64,000 nt of DNA from Desulfobulbaceae bacterium. GTDB lineage: Bacteria > Desulfobacterota > Desulfobulbia > Desulfobulbales > SURF-16. Position numbers and translations under genes: made by a program. Shown in pieces: positions 58,107 through 64,000 of the stretch. Under the pieces are notes generated by a model, which saw only the letters and a program-made list of their open reading frames with translations, had not been told where the DNA came from and made no database searches. The stretch's first letter is position 1, and every line of letters starts with the position of its first letter. The stretch is taken from NCBI GenBank assembly GCA_020444175.1, contig JAHLLM010000031.1:1-64000 (forward strand). The letters run 5' to 3'.

Positions 58107-58150
58107 AGACTTGTCGACGGCGGTTAAGCGTTCTTTGCGAAACCATCACA
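58107..58150. repeat. family D repeat fragment
   Basis: TTGTCGACGGCGGTTAAGCG and TTTGCGAAACCATCA match one end of the family D palindrome. The rest is missing. It lies at the 3' end of the PilT-type ATPase gene. Confidence 0.45.
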
Positions 58151-59332
58151 TTATGAAAACGCATCATACTTTGCGTCTTTTTTCTGCTCTTCCATTCCCA
58201 GGCCGGTGATGCCGGTCGTTGATTCGCCCTTGGCCGACTTAATGCGGTCAAGCCCGCGCCCCATGGCGCTTTTACGTGAACAATACCCCATGGCTGTCTC
58301 CTCGGTAACAAGCCCCTGCTCATAGAGACCAAGAATATACTGATCAAAGGTGGTCATCCCCATGGCTGAGCCGTCATCGATAATTTCATAATAGGTCTTG
58401 CCTTCCGACTCACCATTTAAAATTACCTCGCGGACCCTGAGGTTCATGCCCATGATCTCAAAAGCGGCGACCCGGCCGCCTCCGACTTTGGGAAGCAATC
58501 TCTGACAGATGATCCAGCGAACGGTATCCACCAGCCTGTTTCTGATCTGCGGCTGTTCGTCATGCTCAAACATGCCAAGGCAGCGGTTGATTGTAGATCC
58601 GGCATCAACGGTGTGCAGTGTACTGAGAACAAGATGACCTGTTTCCGAAGCGGTTAGACCGATTTCCATGGTTTCACGGTCACGCATCTCACCAACCAGA
58701 ATAACCTTGGGGGCCTGACGAAGTGCTGCACGCAGCCCATTGGCAAAAGTATCAAAATCATTGCCCTGCTCCCGCTGATTAAAGGTGGATTTGAGATGAG
58801 GGTGAACAAACTCGATGGGATCTTCCAGAGTGACGGTATGCACCGCCCTTTCATGGTTTATTTTATTCAGAAGAGCCGCCAGAGTAGTCGACTTACCAGA
58901 ACCGGTGGCACCGGTGACAAGAATCAGTCCGTTCAGCTCATCGGACATCTTGTTCATAACAGGGGGAAGATTCAGACTGGTAATGGACGGAATTTCCGTG
59001 GGCAGCTTTCGTAATACGGTGGAAATATTATTTTTCTGAGAAAACACATTGACCCTGAAGCGTGCTTTTTTACCCAGCCAATATGAAAGATCGCAGGACC
59101 CGGATGTGGCCAGGTCTTTGAGAAGTCTCTTATTGCCGCCAATCACATTCAGCCCAAACACTTCTGCCTGAAAGGGGGTGATCTCCTTCACTTCCGGATT
59201 GACACCCACCGGGACGAGCTGCCCGGCAGATTCAACCTGAAGCGGTCTCCCCACAGTGATGTTTAAATCCGAAACATTGTTATAGGACTCCAGCATACTG
59301 GCAATCCAGTAATCTATTTCAGGCTGTTTCAT
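58151..59332 (-). CDS. PilT/PilU-type twitching motility ATPase
   Basis: A 393-residue hexameric retraction ATPase of type IV pili. Walker A is GATGSGKSTTLAAL (about residues 140-153), the Asp box is TLEDPIEFVH, Walker B is VILVGEMRDRET and the His box is GHLVLSTLHTVDA. The C-terminus is longer than in PilT and has no typical AIRNLI motif, so PilU or a specialised paralogue is possible. No pilin genes are in the window. Confidence 0.93.
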   Translation of the reverse strand: MKQPEIDYWIASMLESYNNVSDLNITVGRPLQVESAGQLVPVGVNPEVKEITPFQAEVFGLNVIGGNKRLLKDLATSGSCDLSYWLGKKARFRVNVFSQKNNISTVLRKLPTEIPSITSLNLPPVMNKMSDELNGLILVTGATGSGKSTTLAALLNKINHERAVHTVTLEDPIEFVHPHLKSTFNQREQGNDFDTFANGLRAALRQAPKVILVGEMRDRETMEIGLTASETGHLVLSTLHTVDAGSTINRCLGMFEHDEQPQIRNRLVDTVRWIICQRLLPKVGGGRVAAFEIMGMNLRVREVILNGESEGKTYYEIIDDGSAMGMTTFDQYILGLYEQGLVTEETAMGYCSRKSAMGRGLDRIKSAKGESTTGITGLGMEEQKKDAKYDAFS

Positions 59333-59645
59333 ACGCCCTCCACTTTTTTGGAAATTGTGTACCTATCGAGCCGTGCAGCCAGGGACAACCCGCCTTCTAT
59401 AAAAGCCGGTTATGCGGGGTTTCACCTACCTCTTTTCCTCAAAATAGTACGAAAGGAAAGATTTTCCGGCAAAACCAGCGTTATCAGAAGTTGCACGCAT
59501 ACGCTCAACCACAACCTGCACTTAACAACCGTTTGTCTCTTAAGAAAAAACATCAGCTTGTTATGCAGTTTGCATTTTCAATGCATCAATTATATGCTGA
59601 TAGGGAGAAAAAAGTATAGGAAAATTGCCGCGCCGTATTCCAAAA
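59333..59645. other. intergenic region, nothing recognised
   Basis: About 310 bases between the PilT-type gene and mltA. No repeat, terminator or credible gene was seen. It should contain the promoter of the PilT-type gene. Confidence 0.5.
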
Positions 59646-60842
59646 TCAGGACCCTTTCCCGTTCACTGCAGCGTCTTTTCTGAGTATGAAAAAGTACAAG
59701 CTGCCTTTTTGCTTCAAAACGCCGGCAGCCCTTGCCGCATACTGATCACTTCCGCAAAAAAGATCCACTCGCCCGGCTCCTTTTATGGCTGCTCCGCTGT
59801 CCTGATTCATGACAAACCTGCGCAGGGGATGCCAACCGATGACATTTCCCTTATCGTCAAACTCAGGCAAATCGCTCTCAATATAGCCGATAAGAGGCGC
59901 GGGAAAGCATTTTGCATCAAGAGCAAGAGAACGCCCGGCAGTCAGAGATCGTCCCAGACTGCCGACGGGACCGCCATCTGCTTTGCTCTCGGGCTTTTTT
60001 GAAACGGAAAAAAAGATAAACCTGTCATTGCTATTAAGGATTGACTCCCTTTCTTCAGGATGATTATGGAGATAGGCAACAATCTTCGGCATGGTGACCT
60101 CATCAAGAGCCATGATACCGCGCTCTACCATCACTTTTCCGATGCTCCGGTATTTATGGCCGTTGGAACCGGCAAAACGGACATTGCGAAGAGTACCATC
60201 AGGAAGCCTGACTTTGCCGGAACCCTGCACATGAAGGATAAACGCTTCCACCGGATCAGCCAGATAGATCATTTCCTGACCTGCCAGAAGATTCTCTGTT
60301 TCAATTTCCCGCCTTGTCCAGTAAGGACGAAAAATACCTTTTTCTAAACGGCCAACTTCCTTTTTCCCCTTGTCATTTTTCCGGACAACCAGATCGACAG
60401 GAGTCCCATAGAGAGGATAGATATATGGTTTCTTTCTCACCAGGCTCCCGGCAAGTATTGGTTCATAATAGCCGGTTACCAGCATGGAACCTGATTCATC
60501 CTGTCCTGCCGCCTTACAGATACGAAAATTTGCGATAAGAAATTTTTCAAACTTTGCCTGGTCCGCATAGTTGGCAACTCCCTGCAAAAATATCTGCAAA
60601 GAGGATTTGAGCCATTTTGCAGAGTACGTCGCGCCACACAGTTCAAACTGCCGCTCATCCCCAATCTGCTCAAGATAGGAGATACTTCCGGCAAGCCCTT
60701 GTTTTATTCCCTGGAAATCGAGGTCATCGCTAAAAAAAGGAAAACTCTTTTGAGGTACCGGCAGCAGAGCATTCTCGCAGGCCAAACATGGGGCAGACAA
60801 CAGCATCAAGAATAACCAGACAACACAAATCATGCCTTTCAT
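59646..60842 (-). CDS. mltA: membrane-bound lytic murein transglycosylase A
   Basis: A 398-residue exported enzyme cleaving the glycan strands of peptidoglycan to 1,6-anhydro products. Seen are TGYYEPILAGS, LADPVEAFILHVQGSGKVRL and the catalytic-Asp region NQDSGAAIKGAGRVDLFCG with the 3D-domain barrel. The signal sequence ends LSAPCLACEN; a cysteine there may make it a lipoprotein. ATG at 60842 is chosen because GAAGAAG lies ahead; an upstream in-frame ATG would put a charged stretch before the signal. Confidence 0.94.
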   Translation of the reverse strand: MKGMICVVWLFLMLLSAPCLACENALLPVPQKSFPFFSDDLDFQGIKQGLAGSISYLEQIGDERQFELCGATYSAKWLKSSLQIFLQGVANYADQAKFEKFLIANFRICKAAGQDESGSMLVTGYYEPILAGSLVRKKPYIYPLYGTPVDLVVRKNDKGKKEVGRLEKGIFRPYWTRREIETENLLAGQEMIYLADPVEAFILHVQGSGKVRLPDGTLRNVRFAGSNGHKYRSIGKVMVERGIMALDEVTMPKIVAYLHNHPEERESILNSNDRFIFFSVSKKPESKADGGPVGSLGRSLTAGRSLALDAKCFPAPLIGYIESDLPEFDDKGNVIGWHPLRRFVMNQDSGAAIKGAGRVDLFCGSDQYAARAAGVLKQKGSLYFFILRKDAAVNGKGS

Positions 60843-61197
60843 AGATATCTTCTTCCCTTCACTCCTCACTCCTCACTCCTCACTCCTCACTCCTCAAAAA
60901 AGAGTAGAGCACAGATGATGTCATCCCCCTCTTTTCCGGCTTTCAAGCCATTGCAGCCGTTTTTTTCAACATCATGCTGCATTATGTAGTATTATCAGAG
61001 TGATAATTTCATTTCTGACTGTACCACATACTTTGTCAAATGAAAAAATAAACCCATTATTCCATTTTTAGCTTGACCTCTGACAACCCCATTGGTTATC
61101 TATCGGGTTTGTTTTTATAGGTACTACTACCTTCAGTAATTGTACTGTTCTGCAAATTTACAATAATGTTTAATAATAAATTGTTCAGGGAGGGAAA
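60843..61197. other. divergent promoter region of mltA and acs
   Basis: About 355 bases. A 7-bp tandem repeat occupies the mltA side. On the acs side a weak sigma-70-like TTGACC (about 61073) is followed 17 bases on by TTATCT; the match to a -10 box is poor. No gene is present. Confidence 0.45.
60857..60896. repeat. 7-bp tandem repeat (CACTCCT) upstream of mltA
   Basis: Five copies of CACTCCT, perfect to the eye, lie 15 bases upstream of the mltA start. On the mRNA strand the unit is AGGAGTG, which resembles a ribosome-binding site, so copy number could influence expression. Confidence 0.85.
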
Positions 61198-63183
61198 ATG
61201 AGCACTAAAGAAACAAACATTGAAAGCCTAATGACAGAGGACCGAATTTTTACCCCACCCGCTGACGGCCAGGCAAAAGCGTATGTCAAAAGCATGGATG
61301 AATACCAGGCTATTTACAAACGATCCATCGATGATCCCGAAGGATTTTGGGCTGAACGTGCGGAAGAGCTTATCACCTGGGACAAAAAATGGGATACTGT
61401 CCTTGATGCTGACTTGCACAAACCTGAAATCAAATGGTTTGACGGCGGGAAACTGAACGTTTCATACAACTGCCTTGATCGTCACCTTGAAAACGGACGT
61501 AAGGATAAGACAGCCATCATCTTCCAGGGGGAACCTGAAGAAGATGTGAAACGCTTTACTTACGCAGAACTGCACAAAGAAGTATGCCGTTTCGCCAATG
61601 TGCTGAAAAAACATGGCGTCAAAAAAGGCGACCGTGTTTCCGTTTATCTGCCCATGATCCCGGAACTGGCAATTTCACTGCTGGCCTGCACCCGGATAGG
61701 CGCCATCCACTCAGTTGTTTTTGCCGGTTTTTCAGCCCAGAGCCTGCGCAGCCGTGTCCAGGACTGCGAGGCAAAAGTCCTTATTACTGCTGATGCTGTT
61801 CTGCGTGCCGGAAAAACAATTCCTTTAAAACCAAATGCCGATGAGGCCCTGGAAGAATGCGATTCCGTGGAAAAATGCATTGTGGTGAAGCGGGCCGGCA
61901 ATGATGTTGCAATGCAGGAAAGCCGTGACCTCTGGTGGGAAGATGAGATAGTATCCTCAGACATTTCCGATGACTGTAGCCCGGAAAGCATGGATGCCGA
62001 AGACATGCTCTTTATCCTCTACACAAGCGGCAGTACCGGTAAACCAAAAGGTGTTGTCCACACTACGGGCGGCTATCTCACCTATGCAGCTCATACCTGC
62101 CAGTGGGTATTCGATCTGAAAGATGAAGATGTCTACTGGTGTACCGCTGATATCGGCTGGATTACCGGACACAGTTACATCCTTTATGGCCCCCTTGCCC
62201 TGGGCGCCACGTCACTTATGTTTGAAGGTGTTCCTTCCTATCCGGGCCCAGACCGCTTCTGGCAGGTTGTGGATAAATTCAAGGTCAGTATCTTTTACAC
62301 AGCCCCAACAGTAATCAGGGCTCTGATGCGCGAGGGCACCGAACATACCCGGAAACACGACCTTTCATCGCTCCGCATCCTGGGAAGTGTTGGCGAGCCT
62401 ATCAATCCTGAGGCCTGGATGTGGTATCATGCCAATATCGGCGGCAGCAAACTGCCAATCGTTGACACCTGGTGGCAGACCGAGACAGGCGGAATCATGA
62501 TTTCTCCCCTGCCTTACGCCACTCCTTTAAAACCAGGTTCAGCAACACTGCCGCTGCCCGGCATTGATGTCGACATTCTTGATGAAGAAGGGAAACCAAC
62601 AGGTGTCAACGAAGGGGGGCACCTTGTTGTCAAGAAACCATGGCCTGGTATGCTCCGCGGCGTTTTCGGCGATCCTGCCCGCTTCAAGAAGACCTATTTT
62701 GAACGCTATCCAGGCATCTACGATCCTGAAGACGGTGTGCGCCGTGATGCGGATGGTTATTTCTGGATCATGGGACGCCTTGACGACGTTATCAACGTTT
62801 CCGGACACAGAATGGGAACCGCAGAAATTGAGTCAGCGCTTGTTGCCCATGAGTCTGTTGCCGAAGCAGCTGTTGTCGGCGCACCCCATGACATAAAAGG
62901 CCAAACCATTTACTCCTTTGTTTCCCTGAAGGCTGGTGTAACGCCAAGCGATGACCTGGTCAAGGAACTGCGGGCCCATGTCCGTAAAGAGATAGGTCCA
63001 ATCGCCACACCTGAGTTCATCCAATTCTCTGATGGTCTGCCCAAAACAAGGAGCGGCAAAATCATGCGCCGCATCCTCCGTAAAATTGCTGCAGGACAGG
63101 ATGATTTTGGCGATACCTCCACCCTTGCCGACCCATCGGTGGTTGATGCCCTTGTTGGCGGCAACAAGGATTTAAATAAATAA
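61198..63183 (+). CDS. acs: acetyl-CoA synthetase (AMP-forming)
   Basis: A 661-residue adenylate-forming enzyme making acetyl-CoA from acetate, ATP and CoA. The AMP-binding motif [18 protein letters not shown] is at about residues 278-295, [10 protein letters not shown] at about 423-432, and the C-terminal acetylatable lysine lies in TRSGKIMRR near residue 617. Length is typical. GGGAGGG precedes the ATG. A strong terminator follows, so it is monocistronic. Confidence 0.97.
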   Translation: MSTKETNIESLMTEDRIFTPPADGQAKAYVKSMDEYQAIYKRSIDDPEGFWAERAEELITWDKKWDTVLDADLHKPEIKWFDGGKLNVSYNCLDRHLENGRKDKTAIIFQGEPEEDVKRFTYAELHKEVCRFANVLKKHGVKKGDRVSVYLPMIPELAISLLACTRIGAIHSVVFAGFSAQSLRSRVQDCEAKVLITADAVLRAGKTIPLKPNADEALEECDSVEKCIVVKRAGNDVAMQESRDLWWEDEIVSSDISDDCSPESMDAEDMLFILYTSGSTGKPKGVVHTTGGYLTYAAHTCQWVFDLKDEDVYWCTADIGWITGHSYILYGPLALGATSLMFEGVPSYPGPDRFWQVVDKFKVSIFYTAPTVIRALMREGTEHTRKHDLSSLRILGSVGEPINPEAWMWYHANIGGSKLPIVDTWWQTETGGIMISPLPYATPLKPGSATLPLPGIDVDILDEEGKPTGVNEGGHLVVKKPWPGMLRGVFGDPARFKKTYFERYPGIYDPEDGVRRDADGYFWIMGRLDDVINVSGHRMGTAEIESALVAHESVAEAAVVGAPHDIKGQTIYSFVSLKAGVTPSDDLVKELRAHVRKEIGPIATPEFIQFSDGLPKTRSGKIMRRILRKIAAGQDDFGDTSTLADPSVVDALVGGNKDLNK

Positions 63184-63213
63184 TTTTTAATTGCCGGCTG
63201 GCTGAGTTTCAAA

Positions 63214-63246
63214 ACGGGAGTGCAACTTCAGCACTCCCGTTTTTTT
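63214..63246 (+). terminator. intrinsic terminator of acs
   Basis: A perfect 10-base stem (ACGGGAGTGC with GCACTCCCGT), seven-base loop and a run of seven T, 30 bases after the acs stop. Confidence 0.95.
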
Positions 63247-63372
63247 ATTGCCTTAATTGGGAAATTTTCCTTCTTATATTGCGTTTCCCTTTGTCAGAGC
63301 TATAATGTGGTATCAGGCAAGTAAGCCTTTATGTCTTTATTTAAATTCACTTCCAAGTGGAGGATCATTTGC

Positions 63373-63672
63373 ATGTTTCATCCTGCTCTGTCCCTGGCCT
63401 TGAGCCTGGTAGTTCTCTTCAGTTTCACTCCTGCAAGCGTATCGGCTGCCAGTGATTGCACCACCATAATCACAGAACGATGCGAAACTTGTCATTACAA
63501 GACACGAATCTGCCGAAAATTGGGTGTCAAAAGCAAAGGGCAATGGAAAAGAACGGTTAAAAACATGGTGCATTACGGAGCCGAACTCAATAAAGATGAG
63601 ATGAAAATGCTCGTTACCTGCCTTGATACACAGGACAAATCTATTGTTAATTTATGCGAACAAGACGAATAA
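63373..63672 (+). CDS. small exported cytochrome c-like protein
   Basis: A 99-residue protein. A signal peptide (about 1-28, ending VSAAS) is followed by one heme-attachment motif CETCH (about residues 38-42) and a short helical domain with a possible second ligand in KNMVHYGAELNKDEM. ATG at 63373 puts the signal peptide at the N-terminus; an in-frame ATG at 63331 adds 14 residues. The motif and spacing fit a minimal cytochrome c, with cysteines beyond the heme motif (RICRK, VTCLD, NLCEQ) that might pair. Confidence 0.8.
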   Translation: MFHPALSLALSLVVLFSFTPASVSAASDCTTIITERCETCHYKTRICRKLGVKSKGQWKRTVKNMVHYGAELNKDEMKMLVTCLDTQDKSIVNLCEQDE

Positions 63673-63690
63673 TCAACAGCGGTAAAAACA

Positions 63691-64000
63691 GTGGATGCGA
63701 ATGGGAATAAGAGCACAATATGGAATTTTCTGGCCTTTTCATTGTTCGCCGGGTTGACCATCTTCCCATCACCAATTTTTGCAGCCTGTATTGACGGCAA
63801 TTGTGAAGACGGAACAGGCACGATGGTCTATTCCAGCGGCAGCCGGTATACCGGGCAGTGGAAAAACGGACAACCTCACGGCAAGGGCGCTAAACTCTAT
63901 CCTTCCGGCAACGTATATAAAGGTGAGTGGCATGGCGGCAAACGTCACGGAAAAGGCGTCACAACGCTTCCGGGCGACCGCACCTGCAGCCAGCAGTGGC
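63691..64000 (+). CDS. exported MORN-repeat protein, cut by window end
   Basis: A frame opening with GTG at 63691 encodes a hydrophobic signal peptide ending PIFAACIDG, then MORN repeats: YSSGSRYTGQWKNGQPHGKG and YPSGNVYKGEWHGGKRHGKG. It runs off the window edge with no stop. The closest preceding in-frame stop is at 63670, so GTG 63691 or a nearby codon is the likely start. MORN repeats often act at the membrane or as protein-binding surfaces; the exported form here has no obvious function. Confidence 0.8.
   Translation, partial: MDANGNKSTIWNFLAFSLFAGLTIFPSPIFAACIDGNCEDGTGTMVYSSGSRYTGQWKNGQPHGKGAKLYPSGNVYKGEWHGGKRHGKGVTTLPGDRTCSQQW

Noticed and set aside
59341-59460. Third GEMM-like RNA near the PilT-type gene
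   Set aside because: Fragments such as AAAAGCCGG are present, but the GNRA stem and the GACGGAAA core are missing on both strands.

Overview
The window looks like a chromosomal segment of a Gram-negative anaerobe of the Desulfobacterota, most probably the Desulfobulbales or a close relative. This rests on gene style only: many c-type cytochromes, a PEP-CTERM protein, an AhbD/NirJ-like radical SAM protein beside hem genes, a monomeric isocitrate dehydrogenase and many small palindromic intergenic repeats. No rRNA or other direct taxonomic marker is present, so the assignment is an inference.

Layout. 1-600 is a nest of four different inverted-repeat elements. 657-2861 is a chemoreceptor. 3601-4315 is a c-di-GMP-type (GEMM) riboswitch in front of an unknown exported protein. 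4503-5023 is a BrnA antitoxin gene with a decayed BrnT toxin gene, followed by tRNA-Ala(GGC). 5536-11159 is the rod-shape operon mreB-mreC-mreD-mrdA-rodA. 11425-13650 is monomeric NADP-isocitrate dehydrogenase. 14243-28295 is a large minus-strand cluster of exported proteins led by a second GEMM riboswitch with its own terminator. 28682-30085 is a sigma-54 activator. 30609-36265 is a plus-strand operon combining an FtsX/LolD-type ABC transporter, a polytopic membrane protein, a Sco protein and a cytochrome c fused to a periplasmic binding protein. 37133-38238 is a thioredoxin/CcdA pair. 38893-44488 holds heme genes (hemE, hemH, a radical SAM protein) with an HD phosphohydrolase, a GIY-YIG protein and a PIN-PhoH ATPase. 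44819-48177 is nadE with a 12-heme-motif cytochrome. Then follow hisD, a heme-domain protein with a diguanylate cyclase, rsmG, cobQ-cbiB, bacteriohemerythrin, a zinc-ribbon/receiver-like protein, a PilT-type ATPase, mltA, acs, a small cytochrome and a MORN-repeat protein cut by the window edge.

The most unusual part is 14243-28295. It encodes a PEP-CTERM protein with a cohesin-like body, a 1768-residue beta-helix protein ending in a dockerin, three tandem cupredoxin/multicopper-oxidase-like proteins (one with a dockerin), a lipoprotein, a subtilisin-like protease with a dockerin, and a NosL domain fused to an outer-membrane barrel. The eight histidines expected for a trinuclear copper site are divided between two adjacent polypeptides. 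I read this as a possible surface-assembled, cohesin-dockerin-linked, heteromeric copper oxidase controlled by cyclic dinucleotide. The sequence shows the parts; the assembly and the function are inference.

Second-messenger signalling recurs: two riboswitches of the same class on opposite strands, one GGDEF cyclase with an intact inhibitory site, and a twitching-motility ATPase. At least four families of short, transposase-less palindromic elements and several 7-bp tandem repeats fill the intergenic DNA, and some of them form the ends of coding regions.
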